A model generated the notes under the pieces. The model had not been told where the DNA came from and did not search any database. It saw only the letters and a program-made list of their open reading frames with translations. A stretch of DNA of 61,712 bases. Origin: Oscillospiraceae bacterium (GTDB lineage: Bacteria; Bacillota; Clostridia; Oscillospirales; JAAYOS01). This document shows positions 51,802 to 59,560 of this stretch, piece by piece (position 1 is the stretch's first letter; the number at the start of each line of letters is the position of its first letter). Both the position numbers and the translations under genes were made by a program. The DNA is taken from contig JAISEG010000003.1 in NCBI GenBank assembly GCA_031264245.1, forward strand, positions 1-61,712, given 5' to 3'.

Positions 51802-53727
51802 ATGGCTGATATAAAAACAATGAACGAATACAACAGCGCCCGAAGGCTGGGGCGCAGGTTTTTATCAGAACACTCAAAGTACAGTCCCGACAACGGATAC
51901 CTTCCCATACTTGAACAAAAAATGGGGAGAAAAGAGACTGTCTGGGAAATCGGGCTGGGAACTCACGATGTGCCGCTCAAAAAGATAACCGGCACCTATA
52001 CCTCCACCCGCAGCACATCCTTCGCGGGAAACTTTATGCCGCTGCTTGACGAAGGCACGGAGTTTGCGCAGAAGTGGCAGAATCTTTTTCAGCATCATAT
52101 GGACAAAGGGATAGCCGACCCTGTGAAGATATATGAATACATGGGGAAATTTTACGTGCTGGAGGGGAATAAGCGGGTATCGGTTATGAATTATGTCGGC
52201 GCGTATTCGATTCGCGCGGATGTGATAAGGATGGTGCCCGCCAGAACTGAGGACCCTGAGAATCTGATATATTTTGAAACTATTGACTATGACACAAAGG
52301 GTCTGTGGTTTGTCGATATGGAGTTTTCCACCCCCGGAGCCTTGACCGAGATAATAAAGCTTGCTGGGAAATTTTCGGAGGAGCTCCCGGAGCTTTCGGG
52401 AAAAGCGCCGCACGTGTGGATTCCCCAGTGCTTTCGGGCGTTCATGTTTGTTTACGAGAGCGAATATACCTCTCCGCCTCTCGCCTCCGGCGACGCGTTT
52501 CTCGAGTATATCAAGGTATACGGATTTCCCTATAACATAACAAACAGGGAGCTGAGTGAAAAAATAGATAACTGCATACCGCAGTTCCGTCTCGCCGCGG
52601 GAGTTGACTCGGCAAAGACGATAGAGTCAGCTCAGGCACGGTCAAAGACGGAGAAAAAAGGCGGCTTTAGCCTCTTTGGTTTTATGAGCGGAAACAGGAA
52701 ACCAAAGGCTGTGTTTGTTTACAAGACCCCGCCTGAGAAGTCGTCCTGGACACGTTCGCACGAATATGGAAGGCTTGCGGCGGAAAAATATTTTGACGGA
52801 AGGATACAAACCGCCGCCGTCTACGATGTAAACGCCTCAGACGCGTATCCGGCGCTGGCGGAGCTCGCGGAGGACGGGCTCGATATCCTCTTTACCATAA
52901 ACTCAAATTTTGAACACGCCTCGCTCCAGATATCGCTTGAATACCCCGATATTGCCGTATTTAACTGCAATCACGCGCAGGCGGGCGCAAGGCTTGGAAC
53001 CTATTTTTGCAAGCTCTATGAGCAGAGCTTTGTTCTCGGCGCAATTGCCGGCGCGGTTACGGAAAATAACGTACTGGGATATATAGACCCGCCAATGCGT
53101 ACGTCGAGGTCAACGTACGGCATCAATGCTTTCGCGCAGGGGGCTAAGCTGGTCAACCGGAACATCAGCGTAAAGCGCTGTCAGCTGAACACAAACTTTT
53201 CCGGCGCGGAGGACAGGCTTGCGCGCGCCAAGCTGTATGAAAAGGGCGCGGATGTGATATCCTGCCAGTATCCGACGGACGACGCGGTGGCGCCGAAGCC
53301 GGGAGATGAGCTGTACGGAATGCTCTGCTCCATAGGCGGCGGCGGGAGCATAAAGGAATACCTCGCCGCCCCATCATGGAACTGGGAGGCTGTCTACACA
53401 AAAATACTCGGAGACTATCTGGACGGTTCGCTTGAGGGCTTAAAATCCGGTCAGGGGAAGAGCGGAAGCAATATACACTTCTGGTTTGGGCTTTCGTCCG
53501 GGGCAATTCCGATCTATAAGGTGGATCTCGCGCTCGGCACGCACACCTCCCGGCTTTGCGAGCTGTTTGAAAATATGATAATAAAGTCCGAGCTCCATCC
53601 TCTCAGAGGTCCGCTGAGAGATACGCAGGGCGTCTTGAGGATAGGGAAGTATGACATCCCGTCGCTTATCGATATCCAGTCAATGGACTGGCTGTGCGGC
53701 ATAGTCGACGAAAGTATCACGCTGTAG
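51802..53727 (+). CDS. cytosolic BMP-family protein with ParB-like N-terminal segment
   Basis: A 641-residue protein with two parts and no signal peptide. Residues to about 260 contain a ParB/sulfiredoxin-like motif, GKFYVLEGNKRVSVM. From about 310 a basic-membrane-protein (PnrA-like) periplasmic-binding fold begins (KAVFVYKTP, then FTINSNFEHASLQISLEYPD). BMP proteins are normally lipoproteins feeding nucleosides to ABC transporters. Here a cytosolic fusion may sense a nucleoside. AAGGAAGG precedes the ATG at 51802; the frame is open to 51730. Function unknown. Confidence 0.8.
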   Translation: MADIKTMNEYNSARRLGRRFLSEHSKYSPDNGYLPILEQKMGRKETVWEIGLGTHDVPLKKITGTYTSTRSTSFAGNFMPLLDEGTEFAQKWQNLFQHHMDKGIADPVKIYEYMGKFYVLEGNKRVSVMNYVGAYSIRADVIRMVPARTEDPENLIYFETIDYDTKGLWFVDMEFSTPGALTEIIKLAGKFSEELPELSGKAPHVWIPQCFRAFMFVYESEYTSPPLASGDAFLEYIKVYGFPYNITNRELSEKIDNCIPQFRLAAGVDSAKTIESAQARSKTEKKGGFSLFGFMSGNRKPKAVFVYKTPPEKSSWTRSHEYGRLAAEKYFDGRIQTAAVYDVNASDAYPALAELAEDGLDILFTINSNFEHASLQISLEYPDIAVFNCNHAQAGARLGTYFCKLYEQSFVLGAIAGAVTENNVLGYIDPPMRTSRSTYGINAFAQGAKLVNRNISVKRCQLNTNFSGAEDRLARAKLYEKGADVISCQYPTDDAVAPKPGDELYGMLCSIGGGGSIKEYLAAPSWNWEAVYTKILGDYLDGSLEGLKSGQGKSGSNIHFWFGLSSGAIPIYKVDLALGTHTSRLCELFENMIIKSELHPLRGPLRDTQGVLRIGKYDIPSLIDIQSMDWLCGIVDESITL

Positions 53728-53811
53728 GAGAGCCGCCGCGCCGGAAAATAAATAATACCCGCGATTTTAGGTCGCGGGCCGATGGTCGCTATATACGCGA
53801 AAGCTTGGTCT

Positions 53812-54315
53812 CTACCCGGGGAACTGCTTGCCGGTATTGTGAAGAAGCCTCACAAAAAACGGTCTTTCAAGGATGCAGACGGCGGCAAGCCCGCAGGCGA
53901 TCCCGATTACAGCGCCTCCCAGCACGTCGGTGGGGTAGTGGACCAGTAAATATACCCTTGAAAGGGATATCAACGCCGCCGGTATAAAAAACAGCTTTCC
54001 GCGCTTTAAGCGGGAAAGCGCTGTGGCGGCGCCAAATGCTGTGGCGGAATGTCCCGACGGGAAGGAGGGAGAGGTCGGCGCGGGGATTAGGATATGCAGA
54101 TCCATTGAGGAAAACGGTCGGGGTCTGTTAACGATATGCTTAATTATGACGTTTGCGGTAAAGGCGCTCAGTATTAACGCGACCGCGGCGGCAATACCGA
54201 TATGCCGCGTATCCCTTTTAATGAGGAGAACGAGGATGACCGCGATCCACAGGGTTCCGTAATCCCCAAGCCTTGTGAAGAAGAGAAAGAGGTAATCGAA
54301 AAACGGAATATTCAT
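53812..54315 (-). CDS. PAP2-family membrane phosphatase
   Basis: A 167-residue membrane protein with all three PAP2 motifs: KHIVNRPRP, FPSGHSA and SRVYLLVHYPTDVLGG. Five or six membrane segments are predicted. It probably dephosphorylates undecaprenyl pyrophosphate or phosphatidic acid-type lipids. The gene is monocistronic. Confidence 0.92.
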   Translation of the reverse strand: MNIPFFDYLFLFFTRLGDYGTLWIAVILVLLIKRDTRHIGIAAAVALILSAFTANVIIKHIVNRPRPFSSMDLHILIPAPTSPSFPSGHSATAFGAATALSRLKRGKLFFIPAALISLSRVYLLVHYPTDVLGGAVIGIACGLAAVCILERPFFVRLLHNTGKQFPG

Positions 54316-54425
54316 TGATCCGGCAAAGAGGAGTATCCCGTCGTCAATTTTTTGTATAAGCTCAAGGATAAATAACCGCCCCCTTTAAGTATCAGGATGT
54401 TTAGGATGGCACAGGCACACCATGA

Positions 54426-54971
54426 TTAACCAGCCGCGAATTTTGCGGCTTCGGACTCAAAAAGGTTGCCGCCGTATGCGTCGATTGCCACGATAAGCGG
54501 CAGCCGCTCCACGGTAAGCTCCTTTATGGATTCGCAGCCAAGCTCTTCAAAAGCGATCTCCTTGGCGGAAAGGACGCATTTCGCAATAAGCGCGCCCGCG
54601 CCTCCGGTGGCGGCAAAGTAGACGGAATTGTTCCGCCTTATCGCTTCGACCACCTCGGGGGAACGCCTGCCCTTTCCTATCATCGAGGCAAGCCCCATAT
54701 CCAAAAGCTTTGGGGTGAAGGAATCCATCCTGCCCGAGGTGGTCGGCCCGCAGGATCCGACGGGCATACCGTTTTTTGAGGGGGTCGGTCCCGCGTAGTA
54801 TATGGACGCGCCGGAGATTTTAAAAGGTAATTTTTCATCCCGGCAGGTCAGCTCCAGCAGCTGCTTGTGCGCGGCGTCCCTCGCGGTGTATATCCGTCCG
54901 CTGAGATAGACCCTGTCCCCGGCGGTGAAGCGGATATGGGGTATTTCGCTTGAATTTATCTCAAATGTCAT
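54426..54971 (-). CDS. class I fumarase/Fe-S hydro-lyase beta subunit
   Basis: A 181-residue protein matching the C-terminal half of Fe-S fumarase or L-tartrate dehydratase: GDRVYLSGRIYTARDAAHK, YYAGPTP and VGSCGPTTSGRMD. It needs an alpha subunit carrying the cluster, which is not encoded nearby; the upstream neighbour is a DivIVA-like gene. GGAAAG lies before the ATG. The partner may lie elsewhere. Confidence 0.92.
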   Translation of the reverse strand: MTFEINSSEIPHIRFTAGDRVYLSGRIYTARDAAHKQLLELTCRDEKLPFKISGASIYYAGPTPSKNGMPVGSCGPTTSGRMDSFTPKLLDMGLASMIGKGRRSPEVVEAIRRNNSVYFAATGGAGALIAKCVLSAKEIAFEELGCESIKELTVERLPLIVAIDAYGGNLFESEAAKFAAG

Positions 54972-55026
54972 TGTTCTGACCAGCTTTCCTTACAGGGCTA
55001 TAAAATTTGTTTTTAAACCCGCCGCC

Positions 55027-55800
55027 TTATGTATTAGAACCGGAGTCCTGCGGCGAATCCGTCTCCCGCTTTTCCGGCGCTTCATTTTCACTGTAGAGCC
55101 GCAGATTGTCGATCTCAAGCTCGATTGCGTCAAAAGCCCCCGGCACCTCGCTCATTTTATCGGCGACGGTACGCAGGTCGGCGGCTACGGACATAATTTT
55201 TGCCGCGGCGTTTATGTGGACGACGCCGTATTTATCCCGCGCGGCCTGGTAAAACCTCTCGGTCTCATGTATGATATGCTCCGCCTTGTCCATCGCCTTT
55301 CGTTCTATCTCCTCCGCTCTCTCATACGCGGCGAGCTCTATGTCGGCGACGCGAAGCTTGGACTGCTCGTAGTCGTTTATGCGGTTATTCTGCTCGGAAA
55401 TGACGGTGTTTAAGGCGTCGCATTTTGCCGTCATCTGCTCAAGCGACCTTTTGAGCTCGCTTACAGAGTTGTTCAGCGCCTCGTATTCGCGGGATTCTCC
55501 GTCAAGCTTATCCCGCAAATCCCGCATGTCACGCTCCAGCTTTTCCAGCGCGCAGATCCGCTCCGCCGCCGATTTCTCAAGGCTCTGGTTTTTCGCTTCG
55601 AGCTCTTCGTTCGCGGCGTTCGCTTCATCCAATTTGGACTGAAGAGCCGCGGCGTCATTTTCAAGCGCGGCTATTTTCTCCCCGAGTTCTTTCTTTTCGT
55701 TTTCATGAGCCGATGAGCTTTTGGTTATATAGTCTATTACATCATCGCGATTAAAGCCGCCAAAAGGCGAGCTTCTGAAATTGTTGCTTACCTCAGACAT
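55027..55800 (-). CDS. DivIVA-like coiled-coil protein
   Basis: A 257-residue protein. A short N-terminal motif, FGGFNRDDVIDYI, resembles the DivIVA membrane-targeting start, and a nearly continuous coiled coil runs from about 28 to 190, ending in a small acidic tail. It may organise a cell pole, septum or wall-synthesis complex. The second of two adjacent ATGs is chosen. The gene lies between the fumarase subunit and trxA. Confidence 0.78.
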   Translation of the reverse strand: MSEVSNNFRSSPFGGFNRDDVIDYITKSSSAHENEKKELGEKIAALENDAAALQSKLDEANAANEELEAKNQSLEKSAAERICALEKLERDMRDLRDKLDGESREYEALNNSVSELKRSLEQMTAKCDALNTVISEQNNRINDYEQSKLRVADIELAAYERAEEIERKAMDKAEHIIHETERFYQAARDKYGVVHINAAAKIMSVAADLRTVADKMSEVPGAFDAIELEIDNLRLYSENEAPEKRETDSPQDSGSNT

Positions 55801-55840
55801 CAACGAGCCCTCGCTTCAATTAAAATAGTATTATTGGTTA

Positions 55841-56161
55841 TTAAATGTGTTTATCAAGGAAATCCGCGACTTCATCCGCAGGACGGGAGCCGACGATCCG
55901 CTCCGCTTCTCCGCCGTCTTTATACAGTATCATTGTGGGGATGCCCATGACGTTGTACTGCGCGGCCAATTCTCCGTTTTCATCGACGTCAAGCTTACAA
56001 AACTTGATCTTGCCGTCATATTCCTCTGAAAGCTGTTCAAAAATAGGTCCCATTATCTTGCAGGGACCGCACCACTCAGCCCAAAAATCAACCACAACGG
56101 GTATGTCGGAGGACAAAACGGCTTCATCAAAGTTATTTTTCGTAATATTTAAAGTAGACAC
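55841..56161 (-). CDS. trxA: thioredoxin
   Basis: A 106-residue thioredoxin: active site WAEWCGPCK, cis-proline in GIPTMI, and a typical fold end. GTG at 56161 with GGAG 6 bases upstream is preferred; an ATG at 56173 has its ribosome-binding site directly against it. It keeps cytosolic disulfides reduced and supplies electrons to reductases. Confidence 0.94.
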   Translation of the reverse strand: MSTLNITKNNFDEAVLSSDIPVVVDFWAEWCGPCKIMGPIFEQLSEEYDGKIKFCKLDVDENGELAAQYNVMGIPTMILYKDGGEAERIVGSRPADEVADFLDKHI

Positions 56162-56189
56162 AACAATCTCCATTCCTTAAGTATTTGCC

Positions 56190-56310
56190 GATTAATTACT
56201 TACACGTGCTTCTCAGACGTCAAAAGCCTTAACATTGTCTCCATTGTCTCCAACGTCTCCTGCGGGAGGCATTGCGGGAGCCATTCGGGCGTGCCGGAAG
56301 CACATTAATC
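56190..56310. repeat. inverted-repeat-bounded region with 9-bp tandem repeats
   Basis: GATTAAT...CGTGCTTC (56190-56212) mirrors GAAGCACATTAATC (56297-56310). Inside lie three 9-bp repeats (56233-56259, CATTGTCTC twice and CAACGTCTC). The right edge continues as CAGCGTTTACT, matching the end of the element in hisZ-hisG. 56162-56458 otherwise holds only AT-rich DNA. Confidence 0.6.
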
Positions 56311-56458
56311 AGCGTTTACTTAAAATAATAATCTTAAATAATTATTATATTTAATAACGATTATTTCCTGACATATTACATTTTAACACAATAAACAGAA
56401 AAACACAATATTAAGTCAGATTAAGTCAGAAAGCAAAAAAATATTTTTTATTTTTTAC

Positions 56459-56486
56459 TTGACTTATGGATATTATCATGTATAAT
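56459..56486 (+). promoter_or_regulatory. promoter of the sigH-type gene
   Basis: TTGACT (56459-56464), 16 bp, TATAAT (56481-56486). It overlaps the first open codons of the longest frame, implying the true protein start is downstream. Confidence 0.6.
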
Positions 56487-56504
56487 TATAAATGGTGTAT
56501 TGCT

Positions 56505-57119
56505 TTGAATTATTGTAATTTGATTGAATTGCCGGACGAGAAGCTTTGCTTGTTGTCGGGAGAAGGCAGCAGACCTGCCGAAGAGGTTCTTGCCGACAGG
56601 TATCTTGCCCTTGTCAGGAAGTGCGCGAGACCGTATTTTCTTGTGGGCGGGACATCTGAGGACGTTATCCAAGAGGGTATGCTCGGACTTCTCGGCGCGA
56701 TTCGCGAATACAATTCTGAAAAGCAGACATCCTTCAAAAATTTCGCTGAACGCTGTATCAAAAACCGTATTTATTCCGGTATGCGGGCGGCGAACAGAGA
56801 AAAGCATATCCCGCTTAATACGTATATTTCGATAGACCCCCTCTCTTCCGACGGTCAAAACAGTGCGAGTATATTCCCGCATCAAGCCTCCGACCCTGAG
56901 CAGAACATTCTTGACAGGGAAAGTTACGACGAGCTTTTTGATGAGCTCAAGGGCTTGCTAAGTGATTTTGAAGCTGAAATTTTAGGGCTTTACCTTGAAG
57001 GGCTGTCCATTGCAGAAATAGCGAATTATTGCAAAAGACCGCAAAAATCGATTGAAAACGCGGTCTCGCGTGTCAGACGAAAGTCAGCGCGCTTTTTACA
57101 ACATGGCGACAGCAGGTAA
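56505..57119 (+). CDS. sigH: SigH-type RNA polymerase sigma factor
   Basis: A 204-residue sigma-70 family member close to Bacillus Spo0H: ARPYFLVGGTSEDVIQEGMLGLLGAIREY (region 2) and HIPLNTYISID, then a region 4 helix-turn-helix SIAEIANYCKRPQKSIENAVSRVRRK. SigH directs early sporulation genes. The frame opens at ATG 56466, but a promoter (56459-56486) lies across it and no ribosome-binding site precedes it. TTG at 56505, with GGTG 9 bases upstream, is the proposed start and fits the family length. Confidence 0.88.
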   Translation: MNYCNLIELPDEKLCLLSGEGSRPAEEVLADRYLALVRKCARPYFLVGGTSEDVIQEGMLGLLGAIREYNSEKQTSFKNFAERCIKNRIYSGMRAANREKHIPLNTYISIDPLSSDGQNSASIFPHQASDPEQNILDRESYDELFDELKGLLSDFEAEILGLYLEGLSIAEIANYCKRPQKSIENAVSRVRRKSARFLQHGDSR

Positions 57120-57144
57120 TCAGCCTGTGCGCAAATAAATTATT

Positions 57145-57207
57145 GCCCTATGTAGCTTAATTCCCAGAGCGCAAAAATGAGGTGTCGGTGCGAGTCCGTC
57201 CAGGGGC
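57145..57207 (+). other. tRNA-like remnant
   Basis: GCCCT at the left pairs with AGGGGC at the right. TAGCTTAATTCCCAGAGC looks like a D-arm, and GGTGCGAGTCC resembles a T-arm with one changed base. The anticodon arm cannot be formed. It is perhaps a tRNA pseudogene in the leader of the zinc-ribbon gene. Confidence 0.3.
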
Positions 57208-57234
57208 GAACTTATCTAAGGAGAGGGTTTTACA

Positions 57235-57513
57235 ATGTACCAAGACAAAACGTTAGTATGCAAAGAATGTGGCGAGGAGTTCATCTTCACAGAAGGCGAG
57301 CAGGAGTTTTACGCGGAACGCGGCTTCCAGAACGAGCCGCAGCGCTGCAAAAACTGCCGCGACGCCCGCAAAGTCGCCGCCAGAGGACCGAGAGAATACT
57401 TCACAGCTGTTTGCGCTTCATGCGGAAACGAAGCGAAGGTTCCCTTTGAGCCGAAGACCGACAGACCTGTATATTGCAGCGATTGCTTTGCAAGAATCAG
57501 AGACAACGGTTAA
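57235..57513 (+). CDS. zinc-ribbon domain protein
   Basis: A 92-residue protein with two zinc ribbons: CKECGEEF with CKNC, and CASCGNEAKVPFEP with CSDCF. This type is widespread in Clostridia, function unknown. AAGGAGAGGG lies before the ATG. A terminator follows. Confidence 0.85.
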   Translation: MYQDKTLVCKECGEEFIFTEGEQEFYAERGFQNEPQRCKNCRDARKVAARGPREYFTAVCASCGNEAKVPFEPKTDRPVYCSDCFARIRDNG

Positions 57514-57524
57514 ACCAATGACGG

Positions 57525-57552
57525 AAAACGGGACGTTTCGGCGTCCCGTTTT
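57525..57552 (+). terminator. terminator of the zinc-ribbon gene
   Basis: AAAACGGGACG pairs perfectly with CGTCCCGTTTT around TTTCGG. Confidence 0.85.
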
Positions 57553-57698
57553 GTGTTGCGCAGGAGACGGGGATAAAGTTGGTTCACTATAGTATTGTAT
57601 TTTTCGCTTCATTGAGATATACTATGCTTATGAATATGTATACGGCGGAGAGGACAGGCGGCTAAAGCCTATTAATTTAAATTCGGGAGGACGTTAAA

Positions 57699-57917
57699 AT
57701 GGACACAATTACAAAGGACACTATAATCGGAGATATTCTTCAAATCGATATAAATCTTGCGCAGTACCTCATGGAGATAGGGATGCACTGCATAGGCTGC
57801 CCATCGTCCAGCGGAGAAACACTGGAGCAGGCCTGTGCCGTGCATGGAGTCAGCGCGGACGAGCTTGTTGACAAAATGAACGCTCATCTGGAAGCGTCGC
57901 AGTACGAAGAGCAATAG
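57699..57917 (+). CDS. DUF1858 redox-disulfide protein
   Basis: A 72-residue protein with the motif GMHCIGCPSSSGETLEQAC, as in the hybrid-cluster-protein-associated redox domain. It probably carries a redox-active cysteine pair. GGGAGGA lies before the ATG. Common in anaerobes. Confidence 0.88.
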   Translation: MDTITKDTIIGDILQIDINLAQYLMEIGMHCIGCPSSSGETLEQACAVHGVSADELVDKMNAHLEASQYEEQ

Positions 57918-57926
57918 GAGAGACCG

Positions 57927-57979
57927 AAAAAACGGCCGCGGAATCGGGAGAACATCCTGCTTTTGAGCGGCTGTTTTTT
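57927..57979 (+). terminator. terminator after the DUF1858 gene
   Basis: AAAAAACGGCCGC mirrors GCGGCTGTTTTTT across a 27-nt loop; a T-run is present on the plus strand. Confidence 0.75.
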
Positions 57980-58037
57980 ATATAGCGCTTCCATAGCCGG
58001 CGGAGTCCGATGCAGCTTGTCGAAAGGAGCTTCTTAA

Positions 58038-58745
58038 ATGTTCGCTATTTCCCCCAGACTCAGAAGGATAGCCGGTTTGATCCGTCCCGGGGACAGGATA
58101 TGGGATGTTGGCACGGATCACGCGAAGCTGCCGGTCTGGCTGATAAAAAACGGGATAATCGGTTTTGCCGCCGCCTCGGACATAAGGAGCGGTCCTCTTG
58201 AAAGCGCCAGGAGGAACGCCGAGGTCCATCTCGTGTCGGACAGGATCAGGTTTATTCTGTGCGACGGACTGAGCGGCGGGGGAGCTGAAATGGCGGATAC
58301 AATAATTATTGCCGGTATGGGCGGCGAAACAATAGCCGAAATACTGAAAAACGCGCTGTGGACGGCGGAGGAAGGGATCAGGCTTATACTCCAGCCTATG
58401 ACGGCAAGCGCCGAGCTGAGGAAATTTCTTTTCATGGGGGATTACACTGTAAAAGCTGAGTATATTGCCTGTGAAAGGGAGAAAAGCTATTTGATAATCG
58501 AAGCCGTAGGCGGCGGAACGGCGGAAGGCTTCACCTTTGCCGAGCTGCAAGCGGGCAAAGCCGGGAGCATGTCGGCGGACAATTCGCCGCAGGATTTGAA
58601 GCGCCATGTGTCCGCGGCGCTCTCGCGGCTTGGCAAGGCGCTTTACGGCGCGGGTGTGGAGCGGGACGCCCCCAAAATGAAGCTGCTGGAAGAAGCGATT
58701 AAGGAGATAAAAGACAGATATGGTTACCTTGAAGGACATATTTAA
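58038..58745 (+). CDS. trmK: tRNA (adenine(22)-N1)-methyltransferase
   Basis: A 235-residue SAM methyltransferase: SPRLRRIAGLIRPGDRIWDVGTDHAKLPVWL, then IIIAGMGGETIAEIL and LILQPM. TrmK makes m1A22 in tRNAs of Bacillota. AAAGGAG lies upstream of the ATG. It overlaps the NIF3 gene by 26 bp, a conserved arrangement. Confidence 0.95.
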   Translation: MFAISPRLRRIAGLIRPGDRIWDVGTDHAKLPVWLIKNGIIGFAAASDIRSGPLESARRNAEVHLVSDRIRFILCDGLSGGGAEMADTIIIAGMGGETIAEILKNALWTAEEGIRLILQPMTASAELRKFLFMGDYTVKAEYIACEREKSYLIIEAVGGGTAEGFTFAELQAGKAGSMSADNSPQDLKRHVSAALSRLGKALYGAGVERDAPKMKLLEEAIKEIKDRYGYLEGHI

Positions 58746-59493
58746 CTATATGTGTGAGCTTGCGCCGATGGAGGGCGCGCTGCCGTGGGACAATCCCGGG
58801 CTTCTTGCGGGTCACACCTGCAATGAAATCAAAAGGGTGATAGTCGCCCTCGACATAACCGACGAGGTCATTGAGGAATGTGTCTCGTATGGCGGCGAGC
58901 TTATAATATCCCACCACCCGGTTATATTTAAGGCTGTTTCCTCGGTCACCGACAGTACCGTCACAGGGCGCAGGCTGCTCAAACTCATCGAGAATAAAAT
59001 CGGAGCCGTATGTATGCACACAAACCTGGATGTTGCGGCGGGCGGAGTAAACGACCTGCTTGCAAGGAGGCTGGAGCTGGACGGGGTGAGTGTATGCCCC
59101 GGCACCGAGGAAGTGATCCGGATGGGGTTTGTGGCGGAAACAGAGGTCGGGGAATTTGCCGAGAGGGTCAAAAGCAAGCTTGGCTGCAACGGGGTAAGGC
59201 TGTATAAATCCGGCGATACCGTGAGTAAAATAGCTGTCGGCGGCGGAGCCTGCGGCAGATCCGAATACATTACCTGGGTAAAGCGGTGCGGCTGCGACAT
59301 CCTTGTCACATCGGATTTGGATTACGCCGAAATATTGGAGGCGCAGGAAATCGGGCTCGGCTTGATCGACGCGGGTCACTTTGCCACCGAGGATGTGATA
59401 TGCCCCGCGATCGCCGAAGCGGTGGGAGCAAGGTTTCCGTCCGTTTTGGTGAAGAAGTCCGAGGCGCTGAGGGATACGGCCATTTTCATTTAA
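58720..59493 (+). CDS. NIF3-like dinuclear metal protein
   Basis: A 257-residue NIF3/YqfO family protein. Metal-ligand motifs ISHHPVIF, CMHTNLD and DAGHFATE are in order. It lacks the middle insertion of longer relatives. Biochemical role unsettled. It overlaps trmK, as in many Bacillota. Confidence 0.93.
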   Translation: MVTLKDIFNYMCELAPMEGALPWDNPGLLAGHTCNEIKRVIVALDITDEVIEECVSYGGELIISHHPVIFKAVSSVTDSTVTGRRLLKLIENKIGAVCMHTNLDVAAGGVNDLLARRLELDGVSVCPGTEEVIRMGFVAETEVGEFAERVKSKLGCNGVRLYKSGDTVSKIAVGGGACGRSEYITWVKRCGCDILVTSDLDYAEILEAQEIGLGLIDAGHFATEDVICPAIAEAVGARFPSVLVKKSEALRDTAIFI

Positions 59494-59560
59494 GCTTAGC
59501 ATATAAACGCTCATAAAAAGTACACTAAATATTGTGCAATCCAACTCAGTGGAGGGAAAG

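Noticed and set aside
56233-56259. CRISPR-like repeats
   Set aside because: Three 9-bp units are directly tandem with no spacers and no cas genes nearby.
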